DNA of 28,401 nucleotides from Cytophagales bacterium (GTDB taxonomy: Bacteria > Bacteroidota > Bacteroidia > Cytophagales > Cyclobacteriaceae). Position 1 is the stretch's first letter. Each line of letters starts with the position of its first letter. The stretch is from the NCBI GenBank assembly GCA_003504855.1, contig DNZD01000071.1:1-28401 (forward strand), in the 5' to 3' direction. Below are positions 6,972-16,660 of this stretch, in pieces. The notes beneath the pieces are model-generated. The model ran no database searches. It saw only the letters and a program-made list of their open reading frames with translations, and was not told the origin of the DNA. Made by a program: the position numbers and the translations under genes.

Positions 6972-9443
6972 ATGCTCGTACTGAAGCGTGACGGACACAG
7001 AGAGTCTGTCAAGTTCGACAAAATCACTGCGCGGATCGAGAAACTCTGCTATGGTCTTGATCCCAAATTTGTCAATCCGGTAGAGGTAGCGATGAAGGTC
7101 ATCAATGGCCTCTACGACGGAGTTTCTACGCATGAACTGGACAATCTGGCGGCTGAGATTTCGGCCACTATGATTACCCGTCATCCGGATTTCGCCAAGC
7201 TGGCGGCACGCATCGCAGTTTCTAACCTGCACAAGACCACCAGCAAGTCGTTCTCCAACACCATGAAACGTCTCTATCAGCATGTGGACGTTAAGACCGG
7301 ACAGAATGCCCCGATGATCTCCAAAGAAACCTGGAAGGTTATCCGCGACCACGCTGCCGAGCTCGACGACGCCATTCTGTACGATCGGGATTTCAGCTAC
7401 GATTTCTTCGGATTCAAAACCCTCGAGCGCTCCTACCTGATGAAAATTGATGGCAAGGTGGTAGAGCGTCCACAACACATGATTATGCGGGTCGCCGTCG
7501 GAATTCACGGAGAAGATATCCCGGCAGCCATAGAGACCTACGAACTGCTCTCGGAGAAGTGGTTCACCCATGCCACCCCGACTTTGTTCAACGCCGGCAC
7601 GCCCAAACCACAGCTTTCTTCCTGCTTCCTGCTCACCATGAAGGATGACAGCATCGATGGTATATATGACACGCTGAAAAATTGCGCTAAGATTTCGCAA
7701 TCAGCCGGTGGCATCGGCCTGAGCATCCACAACGTACGGGCCAAAGGATCCTATATCAAAGGTACCGGTGGCACCTCCAATGGCATTGTACCCATGCTCC
7801 GCAACTTTGATATGACGGCACGGTATGTCGATCAGGGCGGCGGCAAGCGCAAGGGAAGTTTTGCCATCTACCTGGAGCCCTGGCACGCCGATGTTTTTGA
7901 TTTCCTCGACCTGAAGAAAAACCACGGCAAAGACGAGATGCGTGCCCGCGATCTGTTTTATGCCATGTGGATTCCTGACCTCTTCATGAAACGCGTAGAA
8001 GCCAACGAAATGTGGTCGTTGTTCTGCCCGAATGAAGCCCCAGGCCTTGCAGATTGCTATGGTGAAGAGTTTGAGCGCTTGTATGAGAAGTACGAGAAAG
8101 AGAATCGCTTCCGCCGGCAGGTAAAGGCCCAGGACCTTTGGTTTGAAATCCTGGAGTCGCAGATCGAAACGGGAACGCCGTACATCCTATATAAGGATGC
8201 AGCCAACAAGAAATCCAACCAGAAGAACCTCGGCACCATCAAGTCCAGCAACCTCTGCACGGAGATCATTGAGTACACCTCTCCTGACGAGATCGCTGTG
8301 TGTAACCTGGCTTCCATTGCGTTGCCCAAGTTTGTGACCGCTGAAGGCACCTTCGATCACCAGAAGCTTTATGAAATCACCAAGGTGGCTACCCGCAACC
8401 TGAACAAGGTGATTGATGTTAACTATTATCCGGTAGCAGAAGCCCGCAACTCCAACATGCGCCATCGCCCGATCGGTTTGGGTGTGCAGGGTCTGGCAGA
8501 TACGTTCATTGCCTTGCGCATGCCTTTTGATTCAGAAGAGGCGCGGGGATTGAACCGGGATATTTTTGAAACGATCTACTTCGGAGCCATGGAGGCATCC
8601 ATGGAGTTGTCGAAGATTCAAGGCCCGTACGAGTCCTACAAAGGTTCACCGGTATCCAAAGGAATCTTCCAATTCGACATGTGGGGCGTAACCCCGTCTT
8701 CCGGACGCTGGAACTGGGAACAGTTGAAGCGTGAAGTGAAGCAGCATGGCGTGCGCAACTCACTGCTCGTTGCCCCGATGCCTACGGCCTCCACGTCGCA
8801 GATCCTGGGCAATAACGAGTGCTTTGAACCGTACACGTCTAATATCTATACCCGCCGTACCCTCTCTGGTGAATTTATTGTGGTCAACAAGCACCTGATG
8901 AAGGACCTGATGGCGGCCGGCTTGTGGAGTGAGTCCATGCGCCAGAAACTTATCGGTGCAAACGGCTCTATCCAAAGCATCAACGAGATTCCTCAGAACA
9001 TCAAGGACATCTATAAGACCGTATGGGAAATTTCGCAAAAGGCGATCATTGATATGTCGGCCGACCGCGGTGCCTATATCTGTCAGTCGCAGAGCCTTAA
9101 CATTCACATCACCAATCCTAATTTTGGCAAACTGACTTCGATGCATTTCTATGCCTGGAAGAAAGGTTTGAAGACAGGTATGTACTACCTCCGTTCTACG
9201 GCCGCCGCTGATGCGATCAAGTTCACCCTTGACAAATCAGCCATGCAGCAACCAGTTGCCGCGGAGGCTGTCGCTCCGGTTCAGGAACCCGTATTGGCTA
9301 CTGCCCCCGCTGTTGCCACTGAGGCTCAACAAATGATTCCTTATGCAACTAATGCACCTTCTCAGGCGGACTATGAGCAGAAGCGGGCCGATATGGCCTG
9401 CTCACTGGATAATCCGGATGCCTGCGAGGCTTGCGGCAGTTGA
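6972..9443 (+). CDS. nrdA: Class Ia ribonucleotide reductase, large (catalytic) subunit
   Basis: NrdA reduces ribonucleoside diphosphates. Residues 1-~90 are an ATP-cone activity-control domain ([16 protein letters not shown]). The catalytic barrel carries Cys218 (QLSSCF), Asn427, Cys429 and Glu431 (SSNLCTE) and Cys444 (AVCNLA), which coincide with human RRM1 numbering, plus the radical-transfer tyrosine pair in GMYYLRS. Before the end is a ~55-residue Ala/Pro/Val-rich linker. The final CEACGS is the CxxC that re-reduces the active site. At 823 residues it is slightly longer than the eukaryotic enzyme because of the linker. A strong terminator follows. Confidence 0.97.
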   Translation: MLVLKRDGHRESVKFDKITARIEKLCYGLDPKFVNPVEVAMKVINGLYDGVSTHELDNLAAEISATMITRHPDFAKLAARIAVSNLHKTTSKSFSNTMKRLYQHVDVKTGQNAPMISKETWKVIRDHAAELDDAILYDRDFSYDFFGFKTLERSYLMKIDGKVVERPQHMIMRVAVGIHGEDIPAAIETYELLSEKWFTHATPTLFNAGTPKPQLSSCFLLTMKDDSIDGIYDTLKNCAKISQSAGGIGLSIHNVRAKGSYIKGTGGTSNGIVPMLRNFDMTARYVDQGGGKRKGSFAIYLEPWHADVFDFLDLKKNHGKDEMRARDLFYAMWIPDLFMKRVEANEMWSLFCPNEAPGLADCYGEEFERLYEKYEKENRFRRQVKAQDLWFEILESQIETGTPYILYKDAANKKSNQKNLGTIKSSNLCTEIIEYTSPDEIAVCNLASIALPKFVTAEGTFDHQKLYEITKVATRNLNKVIDVNYYPVAEARNSNMRHRPIGLGVQGLADTFIALRMPFDSEEARGLNRDIFETIYFGAMEASMELSKIQGPYESYKGSPVSKGIFQFDMWGVTPSSGRWNWEQLKREVKQHGVRNSLLVAPMPTASTSQILGNNECFEPYTSNIYTRRTLSGEFIVVNKHLMKDLMAAGLWSESMRQKLIGANGSIQSINEIPQNIKDIYKTVWEISQKAIIDMSADRGAYICQSQSLNIHITNPNFGKLTSMHFYAWKKGLKTGMYYLRSTAAADAIKFTLDKSAMQQPVAAEAVAPVQEPVLATAPAVATEAQQMIPYATNAPSQADYEQKRADMACSLDNPDACEACGS

Positions 9444-9461
9444 TCCAACTAAGCCCTAAAC

Positions 9462-9493
9462 AAAAAGTCCTGTCGGTTTGACAGGACTTTTTT
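9462..9493. terminator. Bidirectional terminator between nrdA and the DUF5723-like gene
   Basis: AAAAAGTCCTGTC (9462-9474) pairs with GACAGGACTTTTT (9480-9492) around a 5-base loop, with T and A runs outside. It can serve nrdA and the convergent minus-strand operon. Confidence 0.88.
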
Positions 9494-9517
9494 ATTTGCT
9501 GGTTATTTATCCAATAG

Positions 9518-10996
9518 CTATCGGGTTCTCTTGCGGGTCGGTCGGCCGATGGTGTGGGTGACTTTCTTGTTGCCGGAATTTTTGCGCGGATTGTGACTGT
9601 CATCCTCTACTCCTTTCACCTTTACCAGGCCTTTATCCCAGCCAAATACAATGTTTAGTCCGGTGCGAATGGTAAGTAATTGGGAGCTGTTGATATAGGA
9701 ATTCAGATTCTGTGAGGCCACCAGAGAGACCGGCGCCCGCAGCAGGTTATCTCCGACGATGTAAAACTGGAATGGTGACACATTAAGTGAAATCCCCAGT
9801 CCCAGGTTATTGTAAGAGCGATTAGATACGGTGTAAGAAACTGATGTGGAGAGGACCTTACCAAAATTCTTGTTGAGGGAGGCTGTCAACCCGGAAGCAT
9901 ACCGCCCGCGGAAACTCTCTGAAAAGAACAATGCGCCCACACTCAGGTTATCATTGATATCAAACTTCCCGCTGAGGTACATTTTGGCCGGAAGCATGGT
10001 GGTATATGCCCCCATGGGAGTTTCCTTCATTTTGAATTTAGCCTGGATCGAATCACCCTGGGCGTTGATGTAGCTGGTGTTGTTATTGACAAGCTGGTTG
10101 ATATCGACCCCCTGAAAAGTATACTTTGCCTTGGCAGGATCCAGCGTGTACTGGTACGTATTATTCATCCACTTCACATATCCGATATCCACCAGGCTGG
10201 CACCGAGGGTAAGTCTATCCATCACCTGGAAAGTTGCTCCCAGGTCAACGCCCCAACCGGAATTTTTCAGGTAATCACCAAAGTGATCCCCTACTTTGTA
10301 GCCGCTTTGGCCCAGGTTGTAAATACCCGATGTCCTGATGTCTGCTGATCCGGTCGCTGTGATTTGATAGGCATCTGCCACCTGAACTACCAAGGAACTT
10401 GACTCCGTGGTAATGTTGGCGAGCCCCTTAATGTACTTCAAGCGACCGCCAATGGTCAGTCGGTCATTCACCTGAAAGGACAACCCTGCCGCAGTCTCAT
10501 TATACAGGATTCCTTCCTCCTGGGGCGCTGTATTTGAAAATGACCCAACCAAGGGGGCGGTGCCATCCACGGCCAAAGTAGCCAGTCCTTTGGGGATCAT
10601 GGCCCTGTTATAGCCTTTCAGGGTGGAGCTGAACATGAAATAGGTCTTCGGGTGAATCCGGACGCCAACGCGCAGCAAATCAGTCTGCATCGACATCGTA
10701 ACATAATTCTTGTCCGCGAGGCTCGATGTCCACTTGGACAAGTCGGCGGTCATCACGCCATTCACTTTGGTGGTGAAGTCGTTATAGCTGAACCCGTTGT
10801 TCGAATAAATAGCGCCGAAAGAGGAGATCAGGGGGAGGCCCACAGAAATCTTATATCGCGGCATGATGGCAGGGTTCACATCCACTACCTGGGACAGGCT
10901 GTTCATGAAATACAGGGTGCTTTCGGTCTGAGCAAAGGAAGCCGGACCGAGGATGCTCCCAAAAAGGAGCAGGAGGTAACGGTTTAGCTTCTTCAT
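9518..10996 (-). CDS. DUF5723-like outer-membrane beta-barrel protein
   Basis: A 492-residue exported protein of unknown function. Residues 1-22 are a signal peptide (MKKLNRYLLLLFGSILG, cleavage after SFA). The early block TLYFMNSLSQVVDVNPAIMP and many alternating amphipathic strands (VGVRIHP, LTIGGRLKYIKG, LTLGASLVDIGYVKW, LSVGALFFSESFRGR) resemble the Bacteroidota DUF5723 family of predicted outer-membrane barrels, related in style to PorV/FadL-like proteins. I recall the family from its pattern and could not search it. The last ~25 residues form an unusual basic tail (NPRKNSGNKK...RPTRKRTR) after the last predicted strand. Its start overlaps the stop of the upstream lipoprotein gene by 4 bases (ATGA), so the two are translationally coupled. 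Confidence 0.75.
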   Translation of the reverse strand: MKKLNRYLLLLFGSILGPASFAQTESTLYFMNSLSQVVDVNPAIMPRYKISVGLPLISSFGAIYSNNGFSYNDFTTKVNGVMTADLSKWTSSLADKNYVTMSMQTDLLRVGVRIHPKTYFMFSSTLKGYNRAMIPKGLATLAVDGTAPLVGSFSNTAPQEEGILYNETAAGLSFQVNDRLTIGGRLKYIKGLANITTESSSLVVQVADAYQITATGSADIRTSGIYNLGQSGYKVGDHFGDYLKNSGWGVDLGATFQVMDRLTLGASLVDIGYVKWMNNTYQYTLDPAKAKYTFQGVDINQLVNNNTSYINAQGDSIQAKFKMKETPMGAYTTMLPAKMYLSGKFDINDNLSVGALFFSESFRGRYASGLTASLNKNFGKVLSTSVSYTVSNRSYNNLGLGISLNVSPFQFYIVGDNLLRAPVSLVASQNLNSYINSSQLLTIRTGLNIVFGWDKGLVKVKGVEDDSHNPRKNSGNKKVTHTIGRPTRKRTR

Positions 10997-12558
10997 GACT
11001 TAATGCTCAGTTTAGCCAGTAAACCCACATTCATTTTCAGTTTGTAGGAAGACTTGAATTTTACATTGACCAATGCACCACTGCTGTTCTTGGAGGTATT
11101 CAATTTGGAGCGAACCAATAGATAACTGGATGAAAACAACTTATTGAGTTTTTCGGATGTCATATCCAGCTTCACCTCTCCGGTGGATGCTGTTTGCAAA
11201 TCGCCGGCTGCTGTCACCGTGCTGGCCTTGACGATATAGGTCTGATTGCTGGTGAACAATGAGTCGATGATGGCATAATTCTTATCCATGAAATAGAATT
11301 GGATGTTGGCATCCAGCGGCAGCTGATTGACTGTCTTTATTTGTAAAGATGAACTGATAACCGTCGACTGCTTGACGCTACTGAGATCAATTTTCATGGT
11401 GTCCACCACCGATACTCCCGAGGCCTGGCCATAGAGGGGTACCTCGGTTGAAAGGGTGACGTTCAATTTGCTGGTGTCGGCCAGAAAATCAACTCCGGAA
11501 CTAAGTCCTTTGTTGATCCGGGCAGAAGCTGCATAGGTTAGCTTCGTGGGTGCAAAATCCAGCACTGCTGCCGCATTGGTTACACTCACGCTGGTGGTGG
11601 CCGAAGTACCGAAAGCTGTGGGGAAATTAAGGGCTACCGGACTTGCAGGAGAAATGGTTATGGGTATCACAGCACCGGTCTTGGATGCCTCTAACTTGTT
11701 GAAAGTCACCTCACAAGGCACCCCGTAGTCATTACGAACATCCATTTTGATAATGGGTTGAGCGAAGGAAACCTTGGCCTTTTTGAGTGAAGAACTAAAA
11801 ACAGTAAGGTCAACGGATTGAGTAGGCAATGATGTAGTCTGATCGCCGAGGAACCCCTTGATGTACGTGAAATCCAGGTTGTTGAATCCCAACTGGATAT
11901 TCAACTTCGTATTGGATTGCACAAATACCGTACTGGTTCTCTTTTTCAGAATCATACTGACCTGAATGTTGAACTTGTTCTTGTTCATTTTAATGATGTA
12001 GTTCTGCAATGATTTAGAACCAGTACCCAGGGACGATGTAAAATTGAGGGGTGCCCCGGTGGTCTTATCTACTACATCCGTGAGGGTTACAATGATGTCG
12101 ATGGGAAGGCCATTGGCCGGATTGGTGGCCGCCGACAGTGCCATCGTGTAATTCAAGGTTCCGGATTTCAGCAGAATTTCAGAGAGTTGTTCCGGACTCA
12201 GGTTCAGGTCAAGGGTCTGGGTAATCACCACAGGAGGAGAATCAGAAGACTGTGCTGGCAAGGTTCCTGCCGGGATGCTGAATGATATAGGATATGAGTT
12301 GTTGGGCAGGGTAAACAACGAGCGGATATCCTGTGACGCCAGCTTTTGAGAATAATAGAGATAGAGCAACCCATCGGAATAGGCTCTCAGGTAGGTTGAA
12401 TCTTTATTGCTGATCAGGTCCTGGAGCGATATGTCACCGAAGGCAACGGGCAAGGCAACCGATGGAGTCAGCGTGAGCGTATCCAGGGTATAGTCCTTGT
12501 TGTCCAGACAGGACGTCAGGGTCAGAATTCCGACCAAGACAAAGGCACGAAATAGCAT
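10993..12558 (-). CDS. Lipoprotein of unknown function
   Basis: A 521-residue predicted lipoprotein that I do not recognise. The N-terminus MLFRAFVLVGILTLTSC is a lipoprotein signal with a clear lipobox (LTSC, lipidation at Cys17). The following residues LDNKDYTLD are acidic, as in Bacteroidota lipoproteins sent to the cell surface, so outer-leaflet exposure is possible. The rest is rich in Ser/Thr/Leu and predicted beta-strands with no catalytic motif visible. The gene lies 53 bases after acs on the same strand. A weak near-consensus promoter (TTTG, 21 bases, TACCTTAG on the minus strand) lies in that gap. Its end overlaps the start of the DUF5723-like gene by 4 bases, suggesting the two proteins work as a pair at the outer membrane. 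Confidence 0.7.
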   Translation of the reverse strand: MLFRAFVLVGILTLTSCLDNKDYTLDTLTLTPSVALPVAFGDISLQDLISNKDSTYLRAYSDGLLYLYYSQKLASQDIRSLFTLPNNSYPISFSIPAGTLPAQSSDSPPVVITQTLDLNLSPEQLSEILLKSGTLNYTMALSAATNPANGLPIDIIVTLTDVVDKTTGAPLNFTSSLGTGSKSLQNYIIKMNKNKFNIQVSMILKKRTSTVFVQSNTKLNIQLGFNNLDFTYIKGFLGDQTTSLPTQSVDLTVFSSSLKKAKVSFAQPIIKMDVRNDYGVPCEVTFNKLEASKTGAVIPITISPASPVALNFPTAFGTSATTSVSVTNAAAVLDFAPTKLTYAASARINKGLSSGVDFLADTSKLNVTLSTEVPLYGQASGVSVVDTMKIDLSSVKQSTVISSSLQIKTVNQLPLDANIQFYFMDKNYAIIDSLFTSNQTYIVKASTVTAAGDLQTASTGEVKLDMTSEKLNKLFSSSYLLVRSKLNTSKNSSGALVNVKFKSSYKLKMNVGLLAKLSIKS

Positions 12559-12611
12559 GAATGGGTGGTTTTGGCCCCTTTATAGTTTCTAAGGTAGCAG
12601 AAGTAACCCGA

Positions 12612-14507
12612 CTATACCAAAGCCCCGTTCTTGATTTCGACGACTATTCCGGGGTCCAGCAAAGTGGTTGTGTCACCAAGGTTGGTGGTGTCCCCTTCAG
12701 CTATTTTTCTGAGGATTCTACGCATGATTTTTCCTGATCTGGTCTTTGGTAAGCCCGATACAAATTGAATTTTGTCAGGTTTGGCGATGGGTCCTATAAT
12801 TTTGGAGACAACTTCTTTAATCTCATTACGCAGGTGTTGCTCCTCATGAACGGGATCGTAGGTTACTACAAAGGCGTATACACCCTGGCCTTTAACATCA
12901 TGGGGGAAGCCCACGACAGCGGATTCACAAACAGCAGAATGTTCATCAATGGCACTTTCAATTTCTGCCGTACCCATATTATGGCCTGATACAATAATGA
13001 TATCATCAACGCGGCCCGTGATCCGGTAGTAGCCCTCTTCATCCCTTCGGCAACCGTCACCGGTGAAGTATTTGCCCGGAAAAGTTGAAAAGTAGGTATC
13101 CCGAAAGCGCTTGTGATCACCGTATATGGTACGGGCCATACTGGGCCATGGAAATTTGATGGCCAGACGACCCTCGACGCCATTGCCGGTCATTTCATTC
13201 CCTTGTTCGTCCATCACCACCGGTTGAACACCCGGCAGTGGCAAGGTGGCAAAGGCAGGTTTGGTGCGCGTAATGTTAGCCAGGGGTGAAATCATAATCC
13301 CTCCGGTTTCTGTTTGCCACCACGTGTCTACGATCGGGCATTTTCCTTTGCCAATGTTTTTATCATACCAATGCCACGCCTCTTCATTGATGGGTTCCCC
13401 GACGGTACCCAGTATCTTGAGTGACGACAGGTCATATTTTTCGACGAAGGACAAGGGTGCTTTTTCCAGGGAACGGATTGCCGTTGGAGCAGTGTAAAAG
13501 ATATTTACTTTATGTTTTTCAATCACATGCCAGAACCGACCCATATCCGGAAAAGAAGGAATACCCTCAAAAACCACTGATGTGGCGCCGGTTGACAGGG
13601 GACCGTATAATATATAAGAGTGACCCGTGATCCAGCCTACATCGGCGGTACACCAATACACCATGCCTTCTTTGTACTGGAAGACATTCCTGAATGTGTA
13701 ATCAACATAGATAAGGTATCCGCCACAGGTATGCACCATTCCTTTTGGTTTGCCGGTGGATCCGGAGGTATACAGAATAAACAGCGGATCTTCAGCATCC
13801 ATCTCTTCTGCCGGACAAGCGGGATTGGCTTTCTCCATTTCCGATTCCCACCAGAAATCTCTTCCTGCCTTCATTTGAACCGGAGTGCCCGTTCTTTTAT
13901 AAACAATACAGGTTTCCACACTGGGGCATTTGGGCAAGGCTTCGTCAACAATGGATTTAAGGTCAATTTTTTTGTCGCCCCGAAATGCGCCATCAGCGGT
14001 GAGCACCACCTTACAACCTGAGTCAGTAATCCGGTCAACGAGAGAGCCGGAAGAAAATCCCGCGAACACCACCGAATGTACCGCCCCGATTCGGGCACAC
14101 CCGAGGATAGCATAGGCTACTTCAGGGATCATGGGCATGTAGATGCAAACCCGGTCGCCTTTTTGCACGCCATGTGCTTTGAGTACATTCCCTACCCGTG
14201 CCACACTTTCTGACAGCTGCTGATAGGTGATTTTCCTGGAGGCCTCGTTCGGATTGTTGGATTCCCAAAGCAGGGCCGTCTGTCCTGCCCGGGCCGGAAG
14301 GTGCCTGTCGATACAGTTTTCAGTAATATTCAGACGACCACCGATAAACCATTTTACCTCAGGCTTACGGAAGTCCCATTCCAAAACACGAGTCCACTTT
14401 TTGCGCCAGGTGAATCCTTCCGCCACTTCACTCCAGAAATTTTCAGGATCAGAAAGACTCTTGCTGTACGCAGCCTGATACTCGGCAAGTGAGGTGAGGT
14501 TCTCCAT
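12612..14507 (-). CDS. acs: Acetyl-CoA synthetase (AMP-forming)
   Basis: Acs activates acetate to acetyl-CoA via acetyl-AMP. At 631 residues it has the family's normal length. Visible ANL-superfamily motifs are YTSGSTGKPKGMVH (nucleotide-binding A3 loop), DTWWQTETGG, YFTGDGCRRDEEGYYRITGRVDDIIIVSGHNMGTAEIE (hinge and core), and the C-terminal PKTRSGKIMRR, whose Lys is the catalytic residue regulated by acetylation in many bacteria. The ATG at 14507 starts MENLTSLAEYQ. A promoter-like pair on the minus strand lies just upstream. Whether acs is co-transcribed with the downstream lipoprotein gene is unclear. Confidence 0.97.
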   Translation of the reverse strand: MENLTSLAEYQAAYSKSLSDPENFWSEVAEGFTWRKKWTRVLEWDFRKPEVKWFIGGRLNITENCIDRHLPARAGQTALLWESNNPNEASRKITYQQLSESVARVGNVLKAHGVQKGDRVCIYMPMIPEVAYAILGCARIGAVHSVVFAGFSSGSLVDRITDSGCKVVLTADGAFRGDKKIDLKSIVDEALPKCPSVETCIVYKRTGTPVQMKAGRDFWWESEMEKANPACPAEEMDAEDPLFILYTSGSTGKPKGMVHTCGGYLIYVDYTFRNVFQYKEGMVYWCTADVGWITGHSYILYGPLSTGATSVVFEGIPSFPDMGRFWHVIEKHKVNIFYTAPTAIRSLEKAPLSFVEKYDLSSLKILGTVGEPINEEAWHWYDKNIGKGKCPIVDTWWQTETGGIMISPLANITRTKPAFATLPLPGVQPVVMDEQGNEMTGNGVEGRLAIKFPWPSMARTIYGDHKRFRDTYFSTFPGKYFTGDGCRRDEEGYYRITGRVDDIIIVSGHNMGTAEIESAIDEHSAVCESAVVGFPHDVKGQGVYAFVVTYDPVHEEQHLRNEIKEVVSKIIGPIAKPDKIQFVSGLPKTRSGKIMRRILRKIAEGDTTNLGDTTTLLDPGIVVEIKNGALV

Positions 14508-14532
14508 AGATTAACGATAACGGTTGATCAAT

Positions 14533-14564
14533 GAAAATTATGCCAATCGACATCAAAATCAAAA
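14533..14564 (-). promoter_or_regulatory. Putative promoter of acs
   Basis: On the minus strand TTTTG (14560-14564), 19 bases, then TAATTTTC (14533-14540), one mismatch to the -7 consensus. The -7 box is 25 bases before the acs ATG. Confidence 0.45.
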
Positions 14565-14657
14565 CTCCTCCAAGGTTAGGTACTTTTATTTTTCGTCAGC
14601 GGAAGAAATAGATGTTATAACTCCTTTTTCGCAACTTGTTGGGTGTATCCTGGTATA

Positions 14658-15479
14658 ATGAACAGCTGTCTTATTGTACTTGTACTTTACAAGCAGAAGC
14701 TGCAAGAAACCGCTTCGTACCAGTCCCTCATGGCGGCGTGGCCTTCCTCCAACTGCATGAAATTACTGGTCTACGACAATTCACCAGCCGCTCAACTGAT
14801 GGACCAAACCCTGGACGGTCCGCTTTTGCAGTACATCCACGATCCGTCAAATCCGGGTGTTGGCAAAGCGTATAATGTCGCGGCAAACGTGGCGCGGGAA
14901 GAAGGGTACCGATGGCTGATGTTGATGGATCAGGATTCAACATTCCCAGTCAATATTTTTGATGCGTATGCCGCATCCATCCAGGCATTTCCTCATGTGT
15001 TGATCTTTGGCCCCCGCCTGTTTGACCATCGCGGATTGCTCTCTCCCTTTGGCCGAGGCAAAACATCCGGCCGTCGCCTTGGCAAAATATCTCCCGGCTT
15101 ACATTCCCTGACGGACGTTGCTGTTATTAATAGTGGCCTGTTGATTGATGTCGGTGCTTTTCATCAATCGTGTGGATATGATGAGCGCCTGCCGCTTGAT
15201 TTCTCTGATATCCATTTTCTCAGTCGGTTTTCAAAGATCAGCACTGACCTTGTTGTGGTAGACATTGCCGGTCAGCAGGTTCATTCAGACCAGCCGGATA
15301 CAGGCTATCAGGATGCCCTGCACCGGTTTGGGCACTACCTCCAAGCGGCGCGTGTGATGGCAAATCTGGAGCACGCTTCATCTTCCTATCGGCTTCGCAC
15401 CTTAGCGAGGGCAATTAAATTATCATGGCGGTACCGATCGTTCCGTTTTTTGCACACCGCCCTAACTGCATCATTTTGA
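14658..15479 (+). CDS. Family 2 glycosyltransferase, rhamnosyltransferase-like
   Basis: A GT2-type enzyme (273 residues) that probably adds a sugar from a nucleotide donor to the lipid-linked repeat unit at the cytoplasmic face. The GT-A pattern is seen in LIVLVLYKQ at the start, the LVYDNS segment, YIHDPSNPGVGKAYNVA, and LMLMDQDSTF, where DQDS is the metal-binding DxD-like motif of rhamnosyltransferase-like GT2 proteins. The donor sugar cannot be told from this. I chose the ATG at 14658 (MNSCLIVLV) over the GTG at 14643. It is the first gene of the glycan operon. I saw no consensus promoter in the 150 bases before it, so the start of the transcript is unknown. Confidence 0.85.
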   Translation: MNSCLIVLVLYKQKLQETASYQSLMAAWPSSNCMKLLVYDNSPAAQLMDQTLDGPLLQYIHDPSNPGVGKAYNVAANVAREEGYRWLMLMDQDSTFPVNIFDAYAASIQAFPHVLIFGPRLFDHRGLLSPFGRGKTSGRRLGKISPGLHSLTDVAVINSGLLIDVGAFHQSCGYDERLPLDFSDIHFLSRFSKISTDLVVVDIAGQQVHSDQPDTGYQDALHRFGHYLQAARVMANLEHASSSYRLRTLARAIKLSWRYRSFRFLHTALTASF

Positions 15480-16660
15480 ACCCTTACATTAACTATATCC
15501 TTTCATTTACTACTGCCCTCCTTGCCTATCTGGTGGGGTGGTCGGATATGTATCCGCCCGCAACGGCTACGCTCTTGATCTTTCTGGGCCTTACATTCCT
15601 GGCTCACGGATGGTTAGCCTACCGGTGGAAGCTAACGGTGAGCGTGGTTACCGAAGAACCGCTTCTATTTAAACCAGTTTCGGTAACACTATTTATATAC
15701 CTGCTGTGGGGACTTGACTTTTTATACGAAGGTGGGATTCCCATTTTGAAAATACTGTTCGGTCAACCGTACAACTATCGTCAATTTGGCTTCCCTTCCG
15801 TTCATGTTTTTACGGTGACATTTGCCTCGTTCTATACGGTATATTTATTGGGTCTTTTTCTAAGCACCCGAAAGCGAATCTATCTTATTCTATACGTCAT
15901 CAACCTGGCTGCAGCACTGCTCATCTACAGCCGCGCGATGCTCTTGTTTAATTTATTCGCCAGTTTTCAGGTATGGCTGTTTTATACCGGCGGAATTTCG
16001 CGACTTCAGTGGGCGGGGCTATTTGTAGGCATGGTGGTGCTCGCTTATGGATTTGGTTGGATGGGTAGCAAGCGTGTTTCCTTTGAAAACGGTAAATCAT
16101 ACGACCCTTCGCTCTTTCTCAACATCGGTGAGGCTACATCCGGATTCCGGAACTCCATAGTACCCCCGGAGTTCTTTTGGTCATACGTATATCTATCATC
16201 TCCGCTGGCCAATTTTCAACAGAACCTGAATACCTATCCGGTGCCAAAGCCTACACCTGGTCTTTGGGCCCGCATGATTAATAATGAGATGCTTCCGGAT
16301 TTCATCTCCAAAAGAATCAACCGAATCTTTTCTACAGGTAGATCCGACGAACACGCCATACCCGGAAAGCCTTTTAATGTATCTACGGTCTATTCCAGAA
16401 GCTACTGCTATTTGGGATGGACGGGGCTTGTGGTGATGGGCCTATTTGTGGCCTGTGTACCCCTGCTCTACGCCTACTTGCTGCCCGAGAATTCCTATTC
16501 TTTTGCAGGGCTTGCGATTCTAAACACCATGTATTTCTTTTTATTCTACGATAATACTATTCGTTTTACCGGACTCAGTTTACAGCTGGCCTACCCATTT
16601 CTTCTTCCTGTCGGGGAGTGGTTGTATCGGAGGTTAGTACATCCCAAATTGATTGCATGA
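15425..16660 (+). CDS. Wzy-like polysaccharide polymerase, multi-pass membrane protein
   Basis: A 411-residue integral membrane protein with about ten predicted hydrophobic segments (e.g. NYILSFTTALLAYLVGW near the start, VFTVTFASFYTVYLLGLFL, LILYVINLAAALLIY, GLFVGMVVLAYGF, LVVMGLFVACVPLLYAY). A large loop (~residues 218-320) lies before the last segments. This layout and its place among glycosyltransferases and a flippase fit a Wzy-like oligosaccharide repeat polymerase. Wzy proteins are poorly conserved, so the call is mostly from topology and context. The ATG at 15425 overlaps the previous gene by 55 bases. A TTG at 15476 overlaps the previous stop as TTGA and would start just before the first membrane segment; it is an equally possible start. 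Confidence 0.7.
   Translation: MAVPIVPFFAHRPNCIILNPYINYILSFTTALLAYLVGWSDMYPPATATLLIFLGLTFLAHGWLAYRWKLTVSVVTEEPLLFKPVSVTLFIYLLWGLDFLYEGGIPILKILFGQPYNYRQFGFPSVHVFTVTFASFYTVYLLGLFLSTRKRIYLILYVINLAAALLIYSRAMLLFNLFASFQVWLFYTGGISRLQWAGLFVGMVVLAYGFGWMGSKRVSFENGKSYDPSLFLNIGEATSGFRNSIVPPEFFWSYVYLSSPLANFQQNLNTYPVPKPTPGLWARMINNEMLPDFISKRINRIFSTGRSDEHAIPGKPFNVSTVYSRSYCYLGWTGLVVMGLFVACVPLLYAYLLPENSYSFAGLAILNTMYFFLFYDNTIRFTGLSLQLAYPFLLPVGEWLYRRLVHPKLIA

Noticed and set aside
6951..7700. Minus-strand frame of 249 codons opposite nrdA
   Set aside because: The plus strand encodes intact NrdA with all catalytic residues, so this is a shadow.
13620..14021. Plus-strand frame of 133 codons opposite acs
   Set aside because: Acs is intact on the minus strand with all motifs.
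14634..14660. E. coli-like TTGTTG and TATAAT near the first glycan gene
   Set aside because: Spacing is only 12 bases and the -10 overlaps the start codon, so it cannot act as a promoter for this gene.
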